A stretch of DNA of 64,000 bases from Vombatus ursinus (lineage: Eukaryota; Chordata; Mammalia; Diprotodontia; Vombatidae). Under the pieces are notes generated by a model. That model was not told the DNA's origin and made no database searches. It saw only the letters and a list, made by a program, of their open reading frames with translations. Made by a program: the position numbers and the translations under genes. Within the stretch, counting starts at the first letter, position 1; each line of letters starts with the position of its first letter. The DNA lies in assembly GCF_900497805.2 (NCBI RefSeq), contig NW_020954630.1, forward strand, positions 4,749,573-4,813,572. Reading direction: 5' to 3'. Positions 11,930 to 19,746 of the stretch are shown in pieces.

Positions 11930-12385
11930 TCTATGGTGTACCACCTCCCTACTGAGAGATGAGGTTGACTTCACCTTTAGTTTTTTGAAGTCACGATGGG
12001 TCACTGCATTGATCAGAGTCCAGAAATCTTTCAGTATTGTTTTCCTTTGCATTACTGTGGTCATCATGTAAACTGTTCTCCTGCTCTACATCAATTCAAA
12101 GAAATGTCTCCAAGTTTCTCTACATTTTTTATGGTACAGTAGTATTCCATTCATATACCTCATTTTATCAGCCATACATAACCAATTGACAAGCACCCAC
12201 TTTCTTTCTTTGCTATTTTTTACAACAAATATTTTATATTTAATGAGAATTTTACCTCTGTCTTCAAAATTCTTAAGGTATATGCCTCATTCTGGTATTA
12301 CTAGGTCAAAGGACATATACAATTTGGTTTCTTTTTTGTTATTATTTCAAATATTTTACATACTTTTCTTTCTACATGGGATCAT
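11930..12385 (-). mobile_element. L1 3' end, antisense
   Basis: The plus strand carries 'gtagtattccattcatatac' followed by 'ctcattttatcagcc', a 'caaatattttatatt' block, 'ggtatatgcctcattctgg' and 'attactaggtcaaagg'. These are the reverse complement of the ORF2 end and 3' UTR of marsupial L1, which is visible in sense orientation at 38660-39417. It is diverged and has no coding capacity. Confidence 0.65.
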
Positions 12386-12394
12386 ACAACTAGT

Positions 12395-12521
12395 CCTGGA
12401 AAGAACCTGAGATATCATTCTGGTCCCACCCTTTTACTTCTCAAATGAGGAAACAGAGTTTCAGAGAAGTGAAGGACATGCCCAAGGTCACAAAGATAAT
12501 TAATGTCAATACTTTTTAAAA
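12395..12521 (-). repeat. MIR3-like SINE, antisense, interrupted by a younger SINE
   Basis: It contains 'tcaaatgaggaaacagagt', 'gaagtgaaggacatgcccaa' and 'ggtcacaaagataat', the antisense MIR3 core. It is cut off at the duplication ACTTTTTAAAA (12511-12521), where the neighbouring SINE inserted. Confidence 0.7.
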
Positions 12522-12774
12522 GAGGGCAGCTAGGTAATGCAGTGTAAAGAGTGCTAAGTCTAGAGTCAGAAAGACTCATCTTCCTGAGTTCGTATTTGGC
12601 CTCAGACACTTACTAGCTCTGTGACCCTGGGCAAGTCACAACTATTTGCCTTAATTTCCTCATCTGTAAAATGAGCTAGAGAAGGAAATGGCAACCCATT
12701 CCAGTATCTTTGCCAAGAAAACCCCAAGTGGGATCATGAAGAGTCAGACACAACTGAAAAACAACCAAACAACA
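12522..12774 (+). repeat. MAR1-type SINE with Bov-B/RTE-like tail, sense
   Basis: The tRNA-like head GGCAGCTAGGTAATGCAGTG is followed by the CORE ('ggcctcagacacttactagc', 'tgtgaccctgggcaagtcac', 'tttcctcatctgtaaaatga'). The tail 'gaaggaaatggcaaccc', 'tatctttgccaagaaaaccc', 'gagtcagacacaactgaaaa' matches the 3' end of Bov-B/RTE LINEs. A perfect 11-bp target-site duplication ACTTTTTAAAA flanks it at 12511-12521 and 12775-12785. Confidence 0.92.
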
Positions 12775-12785
12775 ACTTTTTAAAA

Positions 12786-13360
12786 ATTTTTCCTTACCCA
12801 AGCTGATGTGAGCTTCTTGACCGTTCTTGTGAGCAGACCGTTCCAGTTTTATTTCTTTTAGCCCTAGAGCTTTGTTGAATTGAATTGACTAAAATAATAT
12901 GAAATCTGCTAATAGAGAAATATCCTTCATCTGCTGTGTTGAACCTATTGACACCATCTTTATGCACTTCATGAAACATACATATATGGGCATACCTCAT
13001 TTTCTGTATTAGGTATATATTGGAAAAATTTATATAAATGACATTTTTATAAAGCAAAATCATATTAAAATGTATTAGAAGAGTTCCATGTTTGTTTGCT
13101 TTGAAATGTGGCTATACAGCCCATTCCTTCATACCTCTTTTATCTGACTTTTATTTTGAGGGCTTTGAATAATAGGTTTCCTAAAAGTGGAACACACCTG
13201 TATTTAGTTGTGCTGATCACTTATACTTGTAATAGCAAGCCACAAGAGAGCAAAGCTGGACAAAATGGCATGAAGTATTGGTTCTCACATTGTAAATATT
13301 GCCTGATGTCAAATGTGAAACCCAGGATCTTGCCAGGAGTCTCAACTTAAATCAAAGCTA
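12786..13360. other. unassigned DNA
   Basis: No gene or classifiable repeat is supported. Open frames of 80-89 codons on both strands show no domain pattern. Confidence 0.3.
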
Positions 13361-13740
13361 CTTTAATCAAAGCAATTGCTAATGCCAACAATACATAAAT
13401 TATAGATTAAGCCGAAGTGAGTAGACAAAACCAACAGCTGCATTATGACAGATTTGGAGAAAGGCCTGCCAGAGCTAAATTGATAGTTTGTGAATAAAGT
13501 CAGTCACTCAGAAAGCAAATGGGAATCAGATATTGGGAAGTGTCCTGCATATTTGGTGCTCACAGCTAACCGAACCATCTTCAGGTGAAATACTTTGGTA
13601 AAATATGCATCTGGCAAATAAGCGGGAAAAGCCAAGGGACAGAAATTTGATAAAAGAGAAATGAGTAGTCAAAGTCAGTCAGGAGAATCTAAAATTACTG
13701 TTGAATCTCTGTTTTCTGATAAAGGCAGAAGAACAGGGGA
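13361..13740. other. repeat-free block, possible non-coding conserved sequence
   Basis: This block has no SINE/LINE signature, balanced base composition and several compact motif-like stretches such as 'gcatatttggtgctcacagc' and 'ggtaaaatatgcatctggc'. The suggestion of conservation is inference only; no alignment was available. Confidence 0.2.
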
Positions 13741-13744
13741 AGAG

Positions 13745-13985
13745 CTGACATTGATATATCACGCATGGTTTACAAAGCATTTGATATACATGATCTCATT
13801 TGATGTTCAGAGTTAGGGACTATGTATTTTTCACCAAATCTTAGAGATGAGGAAGCTGAGAATGAGAGAGGCTAAGTGACTTGCTCTGTGTCACACAACA
13901 AGTGTGTGAAGGAGGTTAGATTCTTACCTATATCTCTGCTGACTGCATGCATTGTTCCTTCCACAACACTATACTGCCCCTTAAA
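13745..13985 (-). repeat. MIR-like SINE, antisense
   Basis: The sequence shows 'ttacaaagcatttgatatac', 'tgatctcatttgatg', 'gagatgaggaagctgagaat', 'gaggctaagtgacttgctc' and 'tgtcacacaacaagtgtg' in the antisense MIR order, ending near 'caacactatactgcccc'. Confidence 0.8.
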
Positions 13986-14049
13986 AATCGAGGTTCACGA
14001 GAGATATGTCTATGGAAACAAACCTGTATTTAGCATCATTGGTCTTAAT

Positions 14050-14235
14050 TGGTAGAAAAAGCACTAAATCTGGAGTCAGAAGATCTTGGTTTGTCTCTTT
14101 CTGTGTGACATTTATTTGTTATGTAAGATTGGGCAAGTCATTTAGCCTTTCACAATATCAGTTTCATCTGAAAATGGATTATTACCTGTCCTACCTATCT
14201 CACGTTGTCAGAAAAGCATTTTATGTACTCAGAAA
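14050..14235 (+). repeat. MIR-like SINE, sense
   Basis: The order 'aaagcactaaatctggagtc', 'agaagatcttggtttg', 'gattgggcaagtcatttagc', 'tcagtttcatctgaaaatgg' and 'tgtcctacctatctcacgtt' is that of a sense MIR. The overlapping open frame is a by-product. Confidence 0.8.
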
Positions 14236-16825
14236 TTAGAAAAATGGCTGTCACAACAGACTTATATCTAGGACTCACCCAAAAGAGAGTTGAAAACTAT
14301 TCATTGCACAATATAGATCAGGTATAGGACAGCTATTTTCCTCCATACCCAGATATGCATGTCTCATAAGTATGTGTTGACAAAGCCTTGATGCAGTATA
14401 TAGTATCTCCTAAGTACTAGTATATTCCCCTAGGAGTTGAATACTTAAAACAGTAAAACATGAGCTTGGTGAGACTGGTAGAAAGTCATTTCATCTCCAC
14501 TTCATTTCTACACAGCCCATACAGTTCCCTCAAGTCCTATATCCCGTGACTAGCCAGTTCATGACTGGATCTCCTTCTGTCAGTTGTGATCTTTTTTTAG
14601 AAGACCAAAGTTGCAGAAAATTTCTACTGACCAGGTGTACCTCTTGAACTCACAAGCTTGAATTCAAGGCTGGAAGTATTCATCTCAGGTTCATTGTCTA
14701 TTTATCCTGAAAGAAACACAAAGCAGAAGAAGCAACTAAGGTCCTGAGGCCTTGTTTGTATGCACACACATACATGTGCATGTGACCACTTGTGAGTTGC
14801 TGCCATAATTGCCAAGAGAAGAGTCCCTTTGCTTCTGCTTCATCAGAAGTACCAGAGAGAGTGTCCCAGAGATGGAGTTCCATAAAAGGAAGAATACTAG
14901 ATATCAGATTTGTGTCTTTTAAGGCCATTTAAAAGTTCTTCTGCTGCCAAAAGTACTATAGGATTGCAATGCTATCTGAAAGTTCTTCAGTGCTGAGCCT
15001 CTGACTCTGGGAATGACCAGAGGAGCTTAGCTCTGCTCCGTAGGGTGTGATCTAGCCAAAATAGATGCCTATGGGGCTGATTACTCCCATTATACAGGTA
15101 ACATGGTTTCTCTACAAAGTTCCTAATTTGACTTTCCCAGAAAGTAAAGCTCAAGTTTTGATTTACAAAATAACACATGCACCACCAACAAAGTGTTTTT
15201 CTTTCTTTCCCTTTGGTCATAGGCATTTCTCTTGCATTTTGTCTTCTAGACTGTCTTTTCCCATTCTTCCCTTGTTGTTTTCTTTTTCTGCCCTTCCCAA
15301 AATTCTACTCTGACAAGTACCAAAATATATGAAGGACAGAGAACATATAGTATGCATTTGGATATTCTGAATTAACTGAAATATTAATGCTTTTCAGACC
15401 TTCTTCTTCCACCACTCCATAAACCTTCTGGCTGTTGCCCTAGGATCTGCCCCCTCTACTGCAGGAGCCTGAGCAAATTCAAGGACAGAGAATTTAATGC
15501 AAATGAATCTTTTAGAAAAATGGTAGTTCCATATAAATCCCTGATGAGAGAAGAGACTGAGACTAAAAACTAAATCCATTTTTTTGGATTATATATGTGG
15601 ATTTAATATATCTCTGCTATCCTCCCCAGGCCTCCTGTTCCAGGGACAATTAAAAGGCAGACCTAGAAACCTAGAAGGTTATGTGATGACAGTACTCACC
15701 TTTCTAACAGTTCTCTCCCAACCCCATCCACGAGTACCAGGAAGAGTGAAGGGCAAGTTACGTGAGGGCCATGCCAGCGGACATTATTCTACGGTTGAAA
15801 CTCTTATAGGGACTTCTGCTCTGAAGGGGTTGGGGGGGGGAATGTAGTGCCACCCCTCCCAGAAAGGAAGGAATCATTTTAAAACAAAGTTAAAAATAGT
15901 ATTTAGGTTGATGATATTTCTGTCTGCATTAAGCTACTTTTCTTTAGAAGTGAGCTCCTTGAGCAGAAAGACTGTTTGCATATTTAACAAAGAAATAAAT
16001 CTGACATGAAATGCTGAGGTAAGTGGACATAATATGCCTCTATAACCAAAGGAGGGGTCAGTTCCTTTCCATCCCATTGCCTGAACAGCCTTACCCCTGA
16101 AGTTATTTCAGAAATATGTATGCTGTGCAAATGAAAAGGAAAGGGAAGACTGAGAATAAAAGGGAATAGAGAATCTCTGACTTTAGACCTCCCTCAGTTT
16201 CCATTCCTTAGCTCTAGGATTCACCTGTGTCTCTCCCAAAAAGAGGAAAAGAGATTGGAATTATTTGCAAAGAGCTAACTTGTGTGCTTCACTGCTCCCC
16301 ATCCAAACCCTCTATCTCCTCCTCTTCACTTCCTTTGCTTTGTTTCTTTCACTGATAGTCAGCTAAGCCCCAACTGTGTAACAAAATGCCACTGGTGCCT
16401 AGACTGGAGTGGCTACTGGGCTCAGAATCAGTCCTTTAGAAATTCTGGGCCTGATTTTCTCACTTATGTCTCATGCTGCAGAAGTCCTGTCTGATATTGT
16501 GCTCAATTATACAGTTATCCTAAGAGAAGTTTTTCTGCTTCTGGATGGGATTGAAATGGACCTTTATTATGATTTTATTTTCTCCAGAAGCTTTTTGTGA
16601 CTCTAGAAACAGAATGGATGCAAACCTCTCTCCCTCCACCCCCAGATGCATAGAATTCTTTCACTGATATCAGCTACTACCGAATGACATGTTGAGTCTG
16701 GTGGTTTAATGAAACCTCTCGCCAGCTTGTCTCTTCAGCTGCCAGGGGCACCTGTAGAAGAAAGCTGCAAGAGGAGAATTTCCCTGTGCCTGACTTCTTG
16801 GCTGCCCACGTTCGGACTGCAAATG

Positions 16826-16829
<4 letters not shown>
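14236..16829. other. unassigned 2.6-kb interval upstream of the CpG island
   Basis: I find no convincing exon or repeat. Composition rises toward the CpG island at the right-hand side. A G-run lies at about 15831-15840. Open frames of 60-87 codons on both strands have no recognisable pattern. The interval may contain distal promoter elements, but nothing specific can be supported. Confidence 0.3.
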
Positions 16830-16875
<46 letters not shown>

Positions 16876-16885
16876 NNNNNNNNNN

Positions 16886-16976
<91 letters not shown>
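16830..16976. repeat. (GT)n-gap-(GT)n-(GA)n compound microsatellite
   Basis: A perfect GT array begins at about 16830 and runs to 16875. Ten Ns follow at 16876-16885, then GT continues to about 16931 and switches to GA until about 16976. The ten Ns sit inside the repeat, so the true length is unknown. Alternating GT favours Z-DNA and the GA run favours triplex formation. Both lie about 0.5 kb upstream of the putative core promoter. The long open frames across it (Cys/Val, or His/Thr on the other strand) are repeat artefacts. Confidence 0.95.
16876..16885. other. assembly gap (10 N)
   Basis: Ten consecutive undetermined bases inside the GT array. The count is probably a placeholder rather than a measured length. 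Confidence 0.98.
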
Positions 16977-16981
<5 letters not shown>

Positions 16982-17303
16982 TAGATTCATTTTTGCATGA
17001 TTGAGCAGAAAGGAGAAGAGTGGAGGGGGGTGGCGAGAAGGGACTAGGGGCTCTATAGTGCAGCAGCCCAGGTTTGAGGCCGAAATCGCGAATATCTCGA
17101 GCCAGGGATTGGAGTGGGCGGGGTCGCTGCCTGCTGGGGAGCACCTCAAAGCCCGCAGTCTTTGGCGGGGTGGTATGAAGCGAATCCGCGCAAGCAGGGG
17201 AGCCTGGAGAGACCACCGCATCGGGAGGGAAGGGTGCGAGGCAGGCCAGGTCGGAGACTTGGTTAGAGCCCAGATAGTGCGGGCCCCTGGGGCGCTACAG
17301 AGG

Positions 17304-17350
17304 CATGTGTGTGAGTGTGTGTGTGTGTGTCTGTGTGTATGAGTGTATGT
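17304..17350. repeat. imperfect (GT)n tract within the CpG island
   Basis: TGTGTGTGAGTGTGTGTGTG-like alternating purine-pyrimidine sequence, interrupted by a C and several A's. It lies between the CpG-dense core and the X-box pair. Confidence 0.85.
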
Positions 17351-17453
17351 GTGAAAGAGGGGCTGTCCGGGAGCGTACGGTGTCCAAGGTCTGGAGACTG
17401 GGAAGGTGCGGCTATGATGTGCAGCAGCTGATTCAGATTCAGACTAAATGAAT

Positions 17454-17467
17454 GCAACCATGGAAAC
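17454..17467. promoter_or_regulatory. RFX/X-box-like motif 1
   Basis: GCAACCATGGAAAC is an imperfect palindrome of the X-box type (consensus GTNRCC, 0-3 bases, RGYAAC), differing from consensus at one position in each half. RFX proteins bind such sites, often in promoters of ciliary and neural genes. Binding here is inferred. Confidence 0.5.
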
Positions 17468-17474
17468 GTAACGT

Positions 17475-17489
17475 GTGTCCCATAGTAAC
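17475..17489. promoter_or_regulatory. RFX/X-box-like motif 2
   Basis: GTGTCCCATAGTAAC has a perfect right half (AGTAAC), a three-base spacer and a left half with one mismatch (GTGTCC). It starts 21 bp after motif 1, about two helical turns, so both sites would face the same side of the DNA. Confidence 0.5.
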
Positions 17490-17500
17490 CTGAAACAACA

Positions 17501-17509
17501 TTATTTATA
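17501..17509 (+). promoter_or_regulatory. TATA-like element
   Basis: TTATTTATA lies in otherwise GC-rich DNA just downstream of the X-box pair. It is followed 25-35 bp later by a pyrimidine-rich run (CTCTCCTTTCCTCTCC) that could hold the start site, predicted near 17530-17540. Confidence 0.4.
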
Positions 17510-17605
17510 CGCTGGCGTCTCCGCCCTCTCCTTTCCTCTCCTCCCCTTTCCCCTTGGTCCCCTCTCCCTTCCCCATCTTCTCCTTCAACCCAGTTTGCAT
17601 CAGCC

Positions 17606-17665
17606 ATGGCGGGTATGCGTCTGGATGCTTCTCTCCCACCTCCTCTCCGCTTTCCTTTTGGCTAA
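17606..17665 (+). CDS. short ORF (19 codons) in strong Kozak context
   Basis: The ATG lies in GCCATGG, the best start context in the region, about 70 bp after the predicted transcription start. It reads MAGMRLDASLPPPLRFPFG and stops at TAA. It could be an upstream ORF of a transcript that continues to the exon at 18558. It could also be the beginning of a first exon that splices early, since GG/GTATGC right after the third codon is a weak donor-like sequence. No family is recognised, and translation is unproven. Confidence 0.3.
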   Translation: MAGMRLDASLPPPLRFPFG

Positions 17666-18557
17666 GGAGGAAGGGGAGGGAGGGGGTTCCAAATTTCCAA
17701 ATGATGAATAGTTAACACCAAGGGAGAGAAGCAGCAGCTTCACCCATGGATATCTGAACAGTTCATGTTTGCTTTAAAAAATATTCTGGAACACATCACA
17801 CATAAAACAGGGGGATGGGTGATAGTGGGGGTCACCTCCTTCCAAACAGAGTTTGGGGTTCCCTTAACCTTGGCATGAGCTCCACCTTTCTTGTAGCCCC
17901 AAACTCCCTCTTCCACCCCCACGTCGGCCTCAGCCTCTTCTCACCCCCACCCTCTCAGTGTTGTATGCGCCTGGCCTGGTCCCCACCCTTTGGGACCAGA
18001 GTGGGTACCGCGCCCGCTCCGCTACACACCGCTAGCACCAAAAGAGACAAGTCACTAGGACAGGGAACCAACCGCTCGCTCAGTGGGAGCAGATCTGGCG
18101 TGTATGCCTGTGCGTATGTGTGTCTCTCCCGTGTTTGTGTAGTGCCTATGTCTCACAGTGTGAGTCTGTTTACCAGCTAGCTCACCGAACACGGAGGCTA
18201 GAGGGCTGGCTGTCTCTTCTCCGCTGCTCACAGACTTCATCTCCCTTCTCCTTCTCTTCTCTCCTCTTGGTCTTTTGTGTAAGAGCAACAAATTTTCCTG
18301 TCTTTTCTTAGTAGTGACCGAAAAAGAGTTGATTGCTATTGTTATCCGCCAGCGAAAGGAACAAGGAAAGAGGTGGGTGCTGGTACTGGTGGTGTGGTGG
18401 TGAGAAACTCAAGGAAGGAAGAGGAATTGACAGATATATTTTCAAAAATTCTCCACCCCAACCACTGGCAAGTCCAAGCTCTACTTTAATAGTCATCAAG
18501 ACAATGGATTAAGTAACTCTTCTCTGAGCGAGGAGTCGAGCTGACACTTTGGGCAAA

Positions 18558-18608
18558 ATGAAGGAAAAGGCAATGATTAAAACCGCTAAAATGCAAGGGA
18601 ACGTGATG
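18558..18608 (+). CDS. candidate first coding exon, 17 codons, unidentified gene
   Basis: The frame reads MKEKAMIKTAKMQGNVM and ends exactly at a consensus splice donor (ATG/GTAAGT, intron from 18609, phase 0). An in-frame TGA at 18525-18527 shows that this ATG is the first possible start in its frame. The peptide is basic and lacks a signal peptide or membrane segment, as expected of the N-terminus of a cytoplasmic or nuclear protein. The exon lies at the right-hand edge of the CpG island, about 1 kb from the TATA-like element. A second donor-like site (GACT/GTAAGT, about 18635) could extend it. No downstream exon is identifiable in the remaining 45 kb, so the intron would be very long. I do not recognise the protein. 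A chance ORF next to a good donor remains possible. Confidence 0.45.
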
Positions 18609-18620
18609 GTAAGTGGCTTC

Positions 18621-19708
18621 AGAGCTCTAGAGGACTGTAAGTAACTAGGATGAGGGGCGAGGTGGGGGTGGGTAGAGAAAGAAGGGATGGATGGGAAGCC
18701 TGCTCTCCCGGGGCTCTGGACCAAGCGAACCTCTCCAAATTCTTAACATGTTAATGTCCCCTCTGGCAACCGGCATTTCCTGACAGCTTGCTTCGAAACC
18801 CAGACCTGAGGAAGAGTTCCTCTGCTTAGAGCAAGCATATTCATTCAGTCGTTCATTTGCAAACAGTAACTTTGAGTACTCGATCTTTCTTTTTTCTTTC
18901 TTTCTTTTTAAATAGTGTTGGGTGTATCTGTGTGTTTTGGAAGAGTAGGGTGCGGGGGAACTATACTGAGTCCTGGATGTGCACTCCGCTGTCTGTCCCT
19001 GTACTTGTGTCCGCCAGTCTGAGAAGCAGAAGGTCGCCCCTCTCCTGTGCTGTGGTGCAGGAAGAGGAAGGTCAACTTAGGGCTAGGGTCTGCTCCTGAT
19101 CTTTCAGTACCTGGGATGACCCTGGCTGGGAGGAGGTTCAGACTAAGAGTTGTTCCGGGATTTTGCAATGGGGTTTGTGCTCTTGTTTTAGGAGCTGTTT
19201 TTGCTGGTGCTGGTGCTGCTTCTTTTTTTCTTTGCTGCTGCAGTTGGTCTCTCAAAGAGAAAGCTTCCCTCATATATTTTGGGGAGTAGGAGAAAATGTC
19301 CCCCACCAAAATAGTAACCAGTGACTGGTTGCTGGGAACAGTAGAGAGTTCCCCAAGGATTACAAAAATATCTGAGAAATGTCTGTAGTACACAGAGCAG
19401 GATTGGGGGGGGGGCAGTGTGTGTGATCCTTGTACCTACAACTTTGATAACTTGAGGATAACAGTTTTCCTTCCTTCTCCACAGCCTATCCTCCCAAGCA
19501 CCCAGACCCCCAGTTTAACTGGGCTGTCTTTGGTTTTGTTATATCTCTGATTCTTTTAGCCAAGGCAGCTTTTCGGGGGGGGGGGGGGGGAACCAGATAG
19601 GAAGTGGAGGTTGCCATCTTGTTCTTTTGGAAATGTGTGTATTTTTGTTTGTGCGATGGCTTAACTCTTTAGGGGGTGGTGGTTGGTTGGTTCTGCATTT
19701 CTTTTTAT
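18621..19708. other. downstream shoulder of the CpG island, putative intron start
   Basis: CpG density falls off gradually. Features are a TTTC-rich patch at about 18885-18910, a G9 run near 19407 and a G16 run at 19576-19591. Open frames here (up to 161 codons on the minus strand at 18908-19393) have no recognisable domain and are probably chance frames in GC-richer DNA. Confidence 0.4.

Positions 19709-19742
<34 letters not shown>
19709..19742. repeat. (TG)n microsatellite
   Basis: About 17 perfect TG units between ATGG and TTTTAAAT. Confidence 0.95.

Positions 19743-19746
<4 letters not shown>

Larger units (their letters stand above)
17030..18620 (+). promoter_or_regulatory. CpG-rich island, candidate promoter of an unidentified plus-strand gene
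   Basis: CpG is rare across most of the window but dense here. Examples are around 17080-17300 (CGAAATCGCGAATATCTCGAG, GCGAATCCGCGC), 17500-17640, 18005-18080 (TACCGCGCCCGCTCCGC) and 18330-18540. GC boxes (GGGCGGGG near 17116) are present. Inside it lie an X-box pair, a TATA-like element, a start codon in a strong Kozak context and a candidate first exon with a good donor, all on the plus strand. Together these indicate a promoter with a 5' exon. The gene cannot be named from this sequence. Confidence 0.75.

Noticed and set aside
12522-12600. tRNA gene (A- and B-box-like sequences)
   Set aside because: The similarity is the tRNA-derived head of a SINE, as in many copies across the window; no cloverleaf expected.
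16677-17221. Two long minus-strand frames rich in Thr/His/Ser
   Set aside because: They run through the GT/GA microsatellite and the N gap; their length comes from the repeat, not from coding.
18908-19393. 161-codon minus-strand frame near the CpG island
   Set aside because: GC-rich DNA has few stops; no recognisable domain, and the plus-strand promoter reading is better supported.
19576-19591. G-quadruplex at a G16 run
   Set aside because: A single G run may fold, but without loop-separated G tracts it is not a specific prediction; probable microsatellite slippage or assembly noise.
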